Shown here piece by piece: positions 9,401 through 17,303 of a stretch of DNA of 64,000 nt. Source of the DNA: Massilia sp. Bi118 (GTDB lineage: Bacteria; Pseudomonadota; Gammaproteobacteria; Burkholderiales; Burkholderiaceae_D); contig NZ_CAKKMV010000003.1 of the NCBI RefSeq assembly GCF_918697865.1, positions 1-64,000 on the forward strand, given 5' to 3'. Every line of letters begins with the position of its first letter. Position 1 is the stretch's first letter. The notes below the pieces were generated by a model. That model ran no database searches. It was not told the DNA's origin and saw only the letters and a list, made by a program, of their open reading frames with translations. A program made the translations under genes and the position numbers.

Positions 9401-10599
9401 AACGCCTGCGCCAGACCAGCGAGCGCGACGAAGCCCTCAGCCACGAGCAGCAGGAACGCTCCGGCGCCGAACATGCGGCGGCAATGAAGGACCAGTTCCT
9501 GGCCATCATGTCGCACGAACTGCGCCAGCCGCTCAACATGATCAGCATTAACGCCGAGCTGCTGTCGCGCATTCCCGAAGTGCGCGTCTCGCCGCACGCG
9601 CTGCGCTGCACCGAGGCGATCCGCACCTCGGTCGGCAGCCAGGCCAAGATCATCGAAGACCTGCTCGACCTGTCGCGCATCCGCACCGGCAAGCTGGCGC
9701 TGACGGTGGCGCCGGTCGACGCCGGCAAGGTGATCGGCGCCATCATCGACGTCGCGCGCGCCGATCCGTCCACCCGCGGCCTGCTGGTCGAAGCCTATGG
9801 CCTGGAAGACGGTTTGACGGTGATGGCCGATGCCGTGCGCTTCGAGCAGATCGTCATGAACCTGCTGAGCAACGCGATCAAGTTCACGCCCCAGGGCGGC
9901 ACCATCGAGCTCCGGCTCGAGCACGAAGACGGCGCCCTGCGCGTGGACGTGATCGACAGCGGCCAGGGCATCGCCCCGAGTGCGCTGGGCAAGGTGTTCG
10001 AAATGTTCGGGCAGCCGAATTCCGTCACCACCCGCGCCAAGGGCGGCCTCGGCATCGGCCTGGCGCTGGTGCGCGACCTGGTCCACCTGCACGGCGGCCG
10101 CATTTCCGTGGCCTCGGCCGGCATCGGCAAGGGCTCCTGCTTCTCGGTCTGGCTGCCGCTGCTGGAACAGGGCAGGAAGGACGCGGATGGCGCGGGCGGC
10201 GAAGCGCCGCTCGACATCCACGGCCTGCGCATCCTGCTGGTCGACGACGTCGAAGACGCCGTGCTGGTGATGAAGTCCCTGCTCGATATCTACGGCGCCG
10301 ACGTGAGGGTGGCGACCAGCGCCCGGCAGGCGCTCGAGATCCTGGGGCGCGAAGAGATCGACCTGCTGATCTCGGACATCTCGATGCCCGAGATGGATGG
10401 CTACGCGCTGCTGCGCGAAGTGCGGCGGCTGCCGCGCTACGCCACCCTGCCGGCGGTGGCCGTGACCGGCCTGGCGCGCGAGCAGGACATCGCGATGGCG
10501 CGCGACGCCGGCTTCTCGGCCCACCTCGGCAAGCCGCTATCGGTGGACCGGCTGCTGGACATCATTCCGGGGCTGCTGCGCCGGCGCTCGGCCCAGTAG
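6460..10599 (+). CDS. CheB-CheR-PAS hybrid histidine kinase with receiver
   Basis: A 1379-residue multidomain signalling protein. In order: CheB methylesterase (about 27-215; likely triad S35 in GASAGG, H62, D154 in GTGSDG); CheR methyltransferase (about 235-510; SAM-site region VAACSTGEEAYSLA near 338); a PAS-like segment (about 530-640); a long coiled coil of ELRASNEELQAINEEL-type repeats (about 665-755); PAS domains (about 755-880 and 885-1000); HisKA with H1019 in SHELRQPL; HATPase (N-box NLLSNAIKF near 1133); receiver with D1306. No membrane segment. Unlike CheB of classical chemotaxis it has no N-terminal receiver, and no chemoreceptor or che operon is near, so it probably serves a stress or adaptation pathway. 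It could be co-transcribed with smpB. Confidence 0.93.
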   Translation: MPRMHDSANAPSTPPTEPGILPSTIEFPVVGIGASAGGLPALLRFFENMPQHTGMAFVVILHLSPKHKSSADHVLQRVTRMPVVQVMDPVQIQPDHVYVIPPNRHLKMVDSYLGLMDLDRPRGTHIAIDIFFRTLAEVHRERAVAIVLSGTGSDGSVGITRIKEEGGLTLAQSPGDAEHEGMPDAAIRTGTIDFVLPVTDMPQKLIELWENARTIEMPPTGDGEAQVAHVAETVELAEEALQRVITLLLNRTGHDFKQYKRATVLRRIERRMQVRGVHTLPAYRSVLEADARECNALLDDMLIGVTNFFRDREAFEGVEREIIPELFKDKAPTDEVRVWVAACSTGEEAYSLAMLLADHAADMAEPPPYQVFASDIDNGAIAQARSGDYPASIVTDVAPSRLRHHFTKDDDRYHIKKNIRDRILFASHNVLRDPPFSRLDLVSCRNLLIYLNREVQARVLEMFHFALKPGGYLFLGGSESAESLSDFFIPVDKKNRIYRARPTSRTMGSGAQLPSQANRLPESIQRPPPRRQFSYADVHQRALALAAPPSVVLDKDSNIVHMSQQAGQFLRMGGGEPSRNMLALVLPELRLELRSALYQALHRDASVECRAIPVQLHERQASIALKVRPFRDDESAEDFVLVLFDETPPEAASAPSGAACDDMVLTQLENELQRTKEHLQETIEHSEISTEELRASNEELQAINEELRSATEELETSKEELQSLNEELITVNYELKVKVEETGKANDDLNNLIASTDIATVFVDSGLRIKRFTPRATDIFSIIASDIGRSLLDLTHRLDYDGLADDVNATFETVRPVEREVRSDDGRWFIVRLLPYRTTEDRIEGAVLTFFDITARRAAEELARVNEARMRMVAESTDDYAIVTMDAGGRATSWNKGAERLFGYTEAEMLGQTLEALFIPEDRERGAREEEMRRAREEGRAEDERWHLRKNGSRFYASGVTNPLGPAAEYGYAKIARDDTERLRQTSERDEALSHEQQERSGAEHAAAMKDQFLAIMSHELRQPLNMISINAELLSRIPEVRVSPHALRCTEAIRTSVGSQAKIIEDLLDLSRIRTGKLALTVAPVDAGKVIGAIIDVARADPSTRGLLVEAYGLEDGLTVMADAVRFEQIVMNLLSNAIKFTPQGGTIELRLEHEDGALRVDVIDSGQGIAPSALGKVFEMFGQPNSVTTRAKGGLGIGLALVRDLVHLHGGRISVASAGIGKGSCFSVWLPLLEQGRKDADGAGGEAPLDIHGLRILLVDDVEDAVLVMKSLLDIYGADVRVATSARQALEILGREEIDLLISDISMPEMDGYALLREVRRLPRYATLPAVAVTGLAREQDIAMARDAGFSAHLGKPLSVDRLLDIIPGLLRRRSAQ

Positions 10600-10617
10600 C
10601 AGGCCTGGACCGCCGCT

Positions 10618-11580
10618 TCAGCGAAAGTAAGGCGGCACGTTGCCGGCGATCCGGGCGAATTCGGCTTCCGTGAGCGGCAGCTTGCGGAAGGCGGCCCAGG
10701 ATTCGCGCGGGCGCAGGTTGCCGCCCTGCGCCGAATCGGTCCCGTACAGCACCTTCTCCGTTCCCACCTGGCGGATGGTGTCCGCCACCAGCTTCGCCAG
10801 TTCCGGCTCGATGTCGCGGTCGACGATGGAGGCGACGTCGAAATACAGATTGCGGGTATGCGGGTCCTTGCGCGCCACGGCGGCCGCCATCGCGGCCATC
10901 GCCTCGCGCGAAGGCGGATCTTCGTAACCCGGGCCGGTGCCGCCGAAGTGCGCCACCTGCACCGTCACGTCCGGCGCCGCCGGCAAGACCTGTTCGATGA
11001 AGATCCTTGCCTGGGACGCGCCGTAGGGCCGGCCCTTGCTGATGCTGGCGCGCATGTGGACCACGATCGCCATCTTCGCCGCATTGGCGGCGGCGAAGAC
11101 CTCGCGCAGGCGCGCGACGTGGGCCGGATCGTCGAGCTGGATGTCCGAATTCCCGAAATGGAGCTTGATGCCGCGTGCGAGGCCGGGCGTGGCTGCGCAG
11201 CGTTTCAGTTCCTGCAGCGCGTAGTCCTTCAGCGGATTGAAGCTGCAGAAGGCGACCAGGCGGTCCGGGTAGCGCGCGGCCTGGGCCGCGGTCCAGTCGT
11301 TCTCGCGGCGCACCTGGGCGAGTTCATCCTCGAGCGCGCGGCCCGGCTTGCCGTACCAGAAAGCGAGCGACAGCAGGGTCGCCTTGCGGATGCCTGCCGC
11401 GTCGAGCAGCGCGACCACATCCTTCGCATCCAGCGGCTGCAGGCCGGACTGCGGACCAGCGAGCGCGACGTCTTCCTTGCTGAAGACGTGCTGGTGGAAG
11501 TCGCCGGCCGGCGTTTGCGCGTGGGCTGCGGCGGCGAGTAGCGATACTGTGAAAACGAGGCTGCGGGCAAGCCTGGGCAT
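10618..11580 (-). CDS. exported metal-dependent hydrolase, amidohydrolase-2 type
   Basis: A 320-residue TIM-barrel amidohydrolase-related protein with an N-terminal signal peptide (MPRLARSLVFTVSLLAAAAHA). The metal site starts with FHQHV; further candidate ligands are H in GIKLHFG, VVHMRA and AHFGG and the Asp in LYGTDS. The start is the second in-frame ATG, where CGGAGA sits 6 bases upstream and the signal peptide begins; the 8-residue longer start lacks this. The substrate is unknown; relatives include decarboxylases and lactonases. Most relatives are cytoplasmic, so the leader is notable. Convergent with the kinase gene, and same strand as the transporter upstream. Confidence 0.82.
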   Translation of the reverse strand: MPRLARSLVFTVSLLAAAAHAQTPAGDFHQHVFSKEDVALAGPQSGLQPLDAKDVVALLDAAGIRKATLLSLAFWYGKPGRALEDELAQVRRENDWTAAQAARYPDRLVAFCSFNPLKDYALQELKRCAATPGLARGIKLHFGNSDIQLDDPAHVARLREVFAAANAAKMAIVVHMRASISKGRPYGASQARIFIEQVLPAAPDVTVQVAHFGGTGPGYEDPPSREAMAAMAAAVARKDPHTRNLYFDVASIVDRDIEPELAKLVADTIRQVGTEKVLYGTDSAQGGNLRPRESWAAFRKLPLTEAEFARIAGNVPPYFR

Positions 11581-11636
11581 GTCGGTCTCCGGAATTTTTA
11601 TCATTCCAGTCTAGCGCCGGCGCCTTCGCCTGCCTA

Positions 11637-12833
11637 TCATTTTTGGATATGCACGTCCCGCGCAACGAGGCCCGCCAGGCGCGCCGCCGCATAGCTCGCG
11701 GCGAGGCCGACCGCCACCCCGCAGGCCAGTTTGAAGGCACTGTCGAACAGGATGGGCGCGACCAGTCCCGACACCAGCGCGAAGGACATCATCTGGATGA
11801 AAGCCAGCATCGACGCCGCCAGGCCGCGGTTTTCCGGGAACAGGCTCAGCGCCGCCACCTGGATCGCCGGCATGGCGACCGCCAGGCCGAAGGTGTAAAC
11901 CATCAGCGGCAGCACGGCCCAGGGAATGGCCACGGTATTGCCGGCCCAGGCGGTGTAGCCGACGTTCAGCACGCAGGCCAGCGCCATCAGGCCGAAGCCG
12001 ATCGCGCGCATGGCCGCCGGCGCGTGGGTCGCGGCGCGCTTGCCGCCCCAGGCCGAGCCGATCACCATGCCGCTGATCAGGGGGATGAACATCCAGCCGA
12101 AGGCGGTCTCCGGCAGGTGCAGGATCTCCATGACGAAGTTGGCCGCCGAGCCGATGTACAGCGACAGGCCGCCGAAGGCCAGGCCCACCGACAGCGACAG
12201 CAGCAGGAACTGCGGATGACCCAGCACCTTCAGGTAGTTGCGCGCGATGGCGAGGCCGTGGAAGGCGTGGCGCTTCTCGCGCGGCAGGCTTTCTGGCAGC
12301 AGGCGCCAGCAGACCAGCAGCATCAGCGCGCCGAACAGGGCCAGGAACCAGAAGGTGGCGCGCCAGCCGAAGTGGACGTGGAGCCAGCCGCCCAGCACCG
12401 GCGCGATGGCCGGCGCCAGGCCGAACACCATCATGATGTGGGACATCATCTTCTGGGCCTGGGCACCGCTGAAGCGGTCCTGGACGATGGCCTGGCCGAT
12501 GACGGAACCGGCGCCCGCCGCCAGGCCCTGCATCGCACGGAAGGCCAGCAGCCAGCCGAAGCTGGGCGCCAGCGCGGCGCCGACCGAGCCGAGGGTGTAG
12601 ATGCCCAGCGCGATGAGGATCACCGCGCGGCGGCCGAAGGAATCGGAGAGGGTCCCGTGGAACAGCATCATGAACGCGAACGTGAACAGGAACACGCTCA
12701 GGGTCTGCTGCACGGCGACCGGGCCGACCTCGAAGGCGCGCCCGATCGCGGGAATGGAAGGCAGATAAGTATCGATCGCCAGCGCACCCACCATACCCAG
12801 GCAGGCCAGGATCACCGTCAACAGTCTTTGCAT
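11637..12833 (-). CDS. Bcr/CflA family multidrug efflux MFS transporter
   Basis: A 398-residue inner-membrane drug:H+ antiporter with 12 predicted helices. DHA1 family marks are the helix-1 motif ALAIDTYLPSIPAIG, motif A (GTLSDSFGRRAVILI) between helices 2 and 3, and RAMQGLAAGAGSVIGQAIVQD in helices 4-5. Bcr relatives export bicyclomycin, sulfonamides or dipeptides; the substrate here is not predictable. It may be co-transcribed with the amidohydrolase (about 56-base gap). Confidence 0.92.
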   Translation of the reverse strand: MQRLLTVILACLGMVGALAIDTYLPSIPAIGRAFEVGPVAVQQTLSVFLFTFAFMMLFHGTLSDSFGRRAVILIALGIYTLGSVGAALAPSFGWLLAFRAMQGLAAGAGSVIGQAIVQDRFSGAQAQKMMSHIMMVFGLAPAIAPVLGGWLHVHFGWRATFWFLALFGALMLLVCWRLLPESLPREKRHAFHGLAIARNYLKVLGHPQFLLLSLSVGLAFGGLSLYIGSAANFVMEILHLPETAFGWMFIPLISGMVIGSAWGGKRAATHAPAAMRAIGFGLMALACVLNVGYTAWAGNTVAIPWAVLPLMVYTFGLAVAMPAIQVAALSLFPENRGLAASMLAFIQMMSFALVSGLVAPILFDSAFKLACGVAVGLAASYAAARLAGLVARDVHIQK

Positions 12834-12877
12834 CTACTTCGCCTTCCATTACTCGAAAGGCGAGATTGTACGGTGTT

Positions 12878-13561
12878 TCAGTTCGTCCGATAAAGCGACA
12901 TGCCGAAACGCTCGGTGCGCGGCATCCAGTTGCCCTGGTAGTCGGCCGAGACCAGCACGCGCTCGGCGCGGCCGATCAGGAGCTTGCGCGGCACCAGGCC
13001 GATCACGCGCGAGTCGGCGCTGTTGTCGCGGTTATCGCCCAGCATCAGGTATTCGCCGCTCGGCACACGCAGCGGGCCGAAGGTGCGCGGCGCCACCACG
13101 TCCGGCAGCACCTGGATGTGGCGGCGCTGGCCCTTGCCGCCTTCGATCGATTCCGACAGCTGCAGCGCGCGCAGGGTCGCGCCCTGGATCGAGTCCAGCG
13201 ATTCCGCCACCATGTCGTAGTTGGCGCCCTTGCCGTTGATGTAGAGGCGCTCGTTGCGCATCTCGACGGTGTCGCCGGGCAGCGCCACCAGGCGCTTGAT
13301 CAGCAGCGTGCCGTCCTTGGGCGAGCGGAAGGTGACGATGTCGCCGCGCGCCGGCTCGCCCATGCGCGCCAGCACCATGTCGGTCAGCGGCACCTTGAGG
13401 TCGAAGGCCATGCGGTTCACCAGCACCACGTCGCCTTCCAGCAGGTTCGGGTGCATCGAGGCCGAGGGAATCGGATTCCAGTCCGCCACCGCGGTGCGGA
13501 ACACGCCGAACAGGACCAGGAAGGCCAGAAAGCCTTTGTTGTTGCGGACGAAGTTCTTCAC
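12878..13561 (-). CDS. lepB: signal peptidase I (short paralogue, GTG start)
   Basis: A 227-residue S26 family peptidase that cleaves Sec/Tat signal peptides on the outer face of the inner membrane. One N-terminal membrane anchor is followed by box B PSASMHP (nucleophile S35), box D with the general base K89 in KRLVALPGD, and box E GDNRDNSADSR. The start is GTG, supported by GAGGAG 8 bases upstream. It is shorter than E. coli LepB (324 residues) and lacks a second transmembrane segment. It is not beside lepA-rnc, the usual lepB location, so it may be a second copy. Confidence 0.93.
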   Translation of the reverse strand: MKNFVRNNKGFLAFLVLFGVFRTAVADWNPIPSASMHPNLLEGDVVLVNRMAFDLKVPLTDMVLARMGEPARGDIVTFRSPKDGTLLIKRLVALPGDTVEMRNERLYINGKGANYDMVAESLDSIQGATLRALQLSESIEGGKGQRRHIQVLPDVVAPRTFGPLRVPSGEYLMLGDNRDNSADSRVIGLVPRKLLIGRAERVLVSADYQGNWMPRTERFGMSLYRTN

Positions 13562-13653
13562 GGCGGGACTCCTCGGTTGTTTGTATTCCGGTTTATACGC
13601 GGTATTGATGTGCAGATGCTTAATAGAAAATTAAAGCAGGTGTATGTATGGTC

Positions 13654-13833
13654 TCAATGGGGCGAACGCGCCGGCTTGAACATGTGCCACGCGCCGACTG
13701 CTACCGGCACGCCGAGCCCGATCACGGAGACCATATCCCACCAGCCATCCCCCAGCAGCCCCGCCACCAGCCCGACTGCAGTCAGCACCCCAAGCAAAAT
13801 TGGCATCCCCCACAGCGAACGAAAACCCGTCAT
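13654..13833 (-). CDS. small two-helix membrane protein coupled to the PepSY gene
   Basis: A 59-residue protein starting MTGFRSLWGMPILLG and ending FKPARSPH. It has two hydrophobic segments (about 8-28 and 35-50). Its ATG overlaps the stop of the PepSY gene in an ATGA junction, strong evidence of translational coupling. Small DUF-type membrane proteins of this size often end PepSY/iron-reductase operons. Function unknown; probably an accessory to the PepSY protein. Confidence 0.75.
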   Translation of the reverse strand: MTGFRSLWGMPILLGVLTAVGLVAGLLGDGWWDMVSVIGLGVPVAVGAWHMFKPARSPH

Positions 13834-15011
13834 CGGGGCTCCCCTTCGCGTACCAGCGCCGGCTGCCGCGCCGGCCTGGCGGCCGCTTTCGCGCCGGCCT
13901 TCGCCGCGGCCCGCCCGCGCTTCAGCCACAGATACAAGCCGCTGCCCAGCACCACGATGGTCGCCAGGTCCAGCAGCGCCCACAGGAACTTCATCCCCTG
14001 CCCGCCGTAGTCGCCGAAGTGCAGCGGCTGCGACAGCAGCAAGGTGCTCAGGTACCAGGGCAGCGTGCGCTGGTCGGTCACCTGACCCGTGCCGGCATCG
14101 ACCAGCACCGGCTTGTACAGCCTGGCGGTCAGCGCCTGGTCGCCGTGCATGTAGACGCCGTAATGGTGCGAACTCGCGAAAGGCGTGCCCGGGAAGGCGA
14201 TGAAGCCGACCTTCATTCCCGGCTGCAGGGCCTGCGCGCGCGCCACCGACTGCTCCATCGAAGCCAGCACGGTCGGCGGGGGTTGGCCCTCGTAGGGCTT
14301 GACCATGGCCGCGATCTCGGTCGCCTGCCAGTACTGCAGCAGCACGTCGGCCAGTGTGTTGACGACGCCGGTCGCACCCACCACCAGGGTCCAGACCAGG
14401 GTCACGATGCCGAGCAGGTTGTGCATATCCAGCCATTTCAGGCGCGGGGTGCGGCCGTGGCGGACGTCGCCGAATTCAAGCTTGCGCATGAATGGCGCGT
14501 ACAGGACCACGCCGGAGACGATCGCCACCAGCAGCAGGAGACCCATGAAGCCGAGGAAGAGCTTGCCCGCCACGCCGGCGAACAGGTCGACGTGCAGGTG
14601 AAACAGGAAGGCCATCACCTTGCCGCCCTCGATCGGCGGCTCGGCCACGTATTGCGCGGTGCGGGCGTCGATGGCGATCGAGACGAAGTTCGGGTCGGTC
14701 GGGTTCGCGCCCATGGTCAGGAACCACAGGGCCGGCTGGTCCGCCTCCTGCGACATGTACATCATGCGCTTGCCGGGATAGCGCGCCTGGCCGGCGGCGA
14801 CCACGCTGTCCAGGCTGGCGCGCGGCGGCGTCGCCCCCGCCTGCAGGCCTGTCAGCACCGGCGGCTCGACCTCGTTGCCCAGCAGGTGGCCGATCTCGTG
14901 CTTATAGATGAGCGGCAGGCCGGTCAGGCAGAGCAGCAGCATGAAGACGGTGCAGACGAGGCTGCTCCATTTGTGGATCCAGGACCAGCGGCGGAGGGAA
15001 ACAGGGGACAT
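13830..15011 (-). CDS. PepSY-associated transmembrane protein (iron-regulated, PiuB-like)
   Basis: A 393-residue inner-membrane protein of the PepSY_TM family. It has an N-terminal helix (about 15-37; W-I-H-K-W start typical of the family), a periplasmic PepSY-like region, a helix pair with conserved His (LFHLHVDLFAG and WLDMHNLLG), and a final helix near 350-370 followed by an Arg/Ala-rich cytoplasmic tail. Relatives are made under iron limitation and are thought to reduce ferric siderophores, consistent with the heme-like His placement. It is divergent from a TonB-dependent receptor, with Fur-box-like sequences between the two. No clear ribosome site is seen before the ATG. Confidence 0.88.
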   Translation of the reverse strand: MSPVSLRRWSWIHKWSSLVCTVFMLLLCLTGLPLIYKHEIGHLLGNEVEPPVLTGLQAGATPPRASLDSVVAAGQARYPGKRMMYMSQEADQPALWFLTMGANPTDPNFVSIAIDARTAQYVAEPPIEGGKVMAFLFHLHVDLFAGVAGKLFLGFMGLLLLVAIVSGVVLYAPFMRKLEFGDVRHGRTPRLKWLDMHNLLGIVTLVWTLVVGATGVVNTLADVLLQYWQATEIAAMVKPYEGQPPPTVLASMEQSVARAQALQPGMKVGFIAFPGTPFASSHHYGVYMHGDQALTARLYKPVLVDAGTGQVTDQRTLPWYLSTLLLSQPLHFGDYGGQGMKFLWALLDLATIVVLGSGLYLWLKRGRAAAKAGAKAAARPARQPALVREGEPR

Positions 15012-15018
15012 GGGGCTA

Positions 15019-15037
15019 GATAATAATAGTTCTCATT
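15019..15037. promoter_or_regulatory. Fur-box-like operator 1
   Basis: GATAATAATAGTTCTCATT resembles the 19-bp Fur consensus (GATAATGATAATCATTATC) in both half-sites. It lies 8 bases upstream of the PepSY ATG and would repress that gene when iron is plentiful. Confidence 0.6.
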
Positions 15038-15061
15038 TACGGAATCAAGCTTGCTGGTTAT

Positions 15062-15080
15062 AATGAGAACCATTCTCATC
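15062..15080. promoter_or_regulatory. Fur-box-like operator 2
   Basis: AATGAGAACCATTCTCATC contains a perfect TGAGAA-CCA-TTCTCA inverted repeat, the form common in betaproteobacterial Fur/iron-uptake promoters. It lies 25 bases before the receptor ATG; an overlapping TATAATGAG just left may be its -10 box. Confidence 0.7.
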
Positions 15081-15104
15081 ACCGCTCAAGAAAAAAAACA
15101 CGCC

Positions 15105-17294
15105 ATGCACTGCAAACTGACTCCGCTCGCCACCGCCGCCCTGTTCCTCGCCGCATCGATTGCCCAGGCCCAGGAAGCGCAAACACCCCAGCCTGTCCAG
15201 GCTGAACAGCCGGGCATCGCCACGGTCGTGGTCAGCGCCTCGGCCGATGCCTCGGCCCAGGGCCTGTCGTCCGCCTATGCCGGCGGCCAGGTCGCGCGCG
15301 GCGGACGTCTCGGCCTGCTGGGCAATGCCGACATCATGGATGCGCCCTTCAACGCCACCAACTACACCCAGGCCCTGATCCAGGACCAGCAGGCGCGCAG
15401 CGTGGCCGACGTGGTCCAGAACGATCCGTCGGTGCGCGTGGCGCGCGGTTTCGGCAACTTCCAGGAGCTGTACGTGATCCGCGGCTTCGCCGTGAATTCC
15501 GACGACATGGCCTATAACGGCCTCTACGGCCTGCTGCCGCGCCAGTTCGTGGCTTCCGAACTGCTCGAGCGTGTCGAGATCTTCCGCGGCGCGAACAGCT
15601 TCATCAACGGCGCCGCGCCCGGCGGCGGCGGCATCGGCGGCGCCGTCAACCTGGTGCCCAAGCGCGCGCCCAACCACCCGCTGAACCAGGTGACCCTGGG
15701 CATCGAGTCGGGCGGCCAGGCAGTCGGCGCCTTCGACGTCGCGCGCCGCTTCGGCGAAGGCGACCGCGCCGGCATTCGCGTGAACGCCGTGCACCGCCAG
15801 GGCGACACTTCCGTCGACCGCGAATCGCGCGAACTGAACGTGCTGGCCGTCGGCCTCGACTACCGCGGCCGCAACTACCGCCTGTCGGCCGACGTCGGCT
15901 TCCAGGAGCACACGCTGGACAACGCCCGCCCCAGCGTGACGGTCGGCGCCGGCCTGCGCGTGCCTTCCGCCCCGGACGCCAGCCACAATTTCGCCCAGCC
16001 CTGGACCCGCTCGCTCGAGCGCGACACCTTCGGCACCCTGCGCGGCGAGATCGACCTGGCCCCGAACGCGGTGGCCTGGGCCGCCTTCGGCGCCCGCACC
16101 GGCAGCGAATTCAATGCGCTGACCACGACCACCACCACCGACAACAACGGCGGCCTGAACATGGGCCGCTTCGACAACCAGCGCAACGACCGCAACCAAA
16201 CCGGCGAGATCGGCGTGCGCGGCCAACTTGTGACCGGCCCGGTCAGGCACACGCTATCCGCCAGCGCCTCGGCCTTCGAACTGCAATCCTTCAACGCCTA
16301 CGGCATGAGCGACTTCGCCGGCTGGTCGACCAACCTGTACCGCCCGGTCGACGTGGCGGCGCCCTCGCCCACCTTCTTCACCGGCGGCGACATGGCGCAT
16401 CCGCTGCTGACCCACAAGTCCATCCTCGGCAGCTATGCCGTGGCCGATTCGATGTCCCTGCTGGACGATGCGCTGACCGTAACCGTCGGCCTGCGCCATC
16501 AGCGCATCAAGGACTACAGCTACGACTACGGCAGCGGCCTGCAGAACGCCGGCTACGACGAAAGCGCCAACACCCCGCTGGCCGGCATCGTCTACAAGCC
16601 GATGAAGAACCTGTCGCTGTACGCGAACTATGCCGAAGCCCTGCAGCAGGGCCCGACCGCCTCGGGCTTCCCGGTGCCGGTCAACCAGGGACAGGTGTTC
16701 GCGCCCTACACCTCGCGCCAGAAGGAAGTCGGCGCGAAATACGACAGCGGCAAGCTCGGCATGAGCGCCGCCCTCTTCACGACCTCGCAGCCGCTGGGCG
16801 GCATCGAGAACGGCGTCTTCGGCATCTTCGGCGAACAGCGCAACCGCGGCCTGGAACTCTCGGTGTTCGGCATGCCGGCCAAGGGCCTGCGCGTGCTGGG
16901 CGGCCTGACCCTGCTGGACGCCGAGCAGCGCCGCACCGCCGGCGGCCTGAACGAGGGCAAGGACGCCATCGGCGTGCCGAAGACCCAGCTCAACCTGGGC
17001 GGCGAATGGGACATCGCCGCGGTGCCGGGCCTGTCGCTGAACGCGCGCGCCGTCTATACCGCCAAACAGTACGCGGACGCCGCCAACACCCAGCAGTTGC
17101 CGTCCTGGAGCCGCTTCGACCTGGGCGCGAACTACCTCACCCGCATCATGGAACGCGACGTGACCCTGCGCGCGCGCGTCGACAACGCCTTCGACCGCAA
17201 TTACTGGGCCTCGGCGGGCGGCTATCCGGGCGCCGGCTACCTGGTGCTGGGCGCGCCGCGCACCTTCACGGTGTCGGCAACCGTCGACTTCTGA
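15105..17294 (+). CDS. TonB-dependent siderophore receptor
   Basis: A 729-residue outer-membrane receptor for ferric siderophores, energised by TonB-ExbBD. The start is MHCKLTPLATAALF, a signal peptide ending in AQA; the 18 codons before it lie across the Fur box. The plug domain (about 40-200) contains DVVQNDPSVRVARGFG, YVIRGFAVNSDD and FRGANSFINGAAPGGGGIGG. The rest is a 22-strand barrel ending in VSATVDF with the C-terminal Phe. Similar to FcuA/FhuA-type ferrichrome or hydroxamate receptors, but the ligand cannot be fixed from sequence. No siderophore biosynthesis or ABC genes are nearby, so it probably takes up xenosiderophores. Confidence 0.93.
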   Translation: MHCKLTPLATAALFLAASIAQAQEAQTPQPVQAEQPGIATVVVSASADASAQGLSSAYAGGQVARGGRLGLLGNADIMDAPFNATNYTQALIQDQQARSVADVVQNDPSVRVARGFGNFQELYVIRGFAVNSDDMAYNGLYGLLPRQFVASELLERVEIFRGANSFINGAAPGGGGIGGAVNLVPKRAPNHPLNQVTLGIESGGQAVGAFDVARRFGEGDRAGIRVNAVHRQGDTSVDRESRELNVLAVGLDYRGRNYRLSADVGFQEHTLDNARPSVTVGAGLRVPSAPDASHNFAQPWTRSLERDTFGTLRGEIDLAPNAVAWAAFGARTGSEFNALTTTTTTDNNGGLNMGRFDNQRNDRNQTGEIGVRGQLVTGPVRHTLSASASAFELQSFNAYGMSDFAGWSTNLYRPVDVAAPSPTFFTGGDMAHPLLTHKSILGSYAVADSMSLLDDALTVTVGLRHQRIKDYSYDYGSGLQNAGYDESANTPLAGIVYKPMKNLSLYANYAEALQQGPTASGFPVPVNQGQVFAPYTSRQKEVGAKYDSGKLGMSAALFTTSQPLGGIENGVFGIFGEQRNRGLELSVFGMPAKGLRVLGGLTLLDAEQRRTAGGLNEGKDAIGVPKTQLNLGGEWDIAAVPGLSLNARAVYTAKQYADAANTQQLPSWSRFDLGANYLTRIMERDVTLRARVDNAFDRNYWASAGGYPGAGYLVLGAPRTFTVSATVDF

Positions 17295-17303
17295 TCGGTT
17301 TGC

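Noticed and set aside
6478..10524. Long minus-strand frames opposite the CheB-CheR kinase
   Set aside because: Low-complexity translation from strong third-position GC bias; no motifs.
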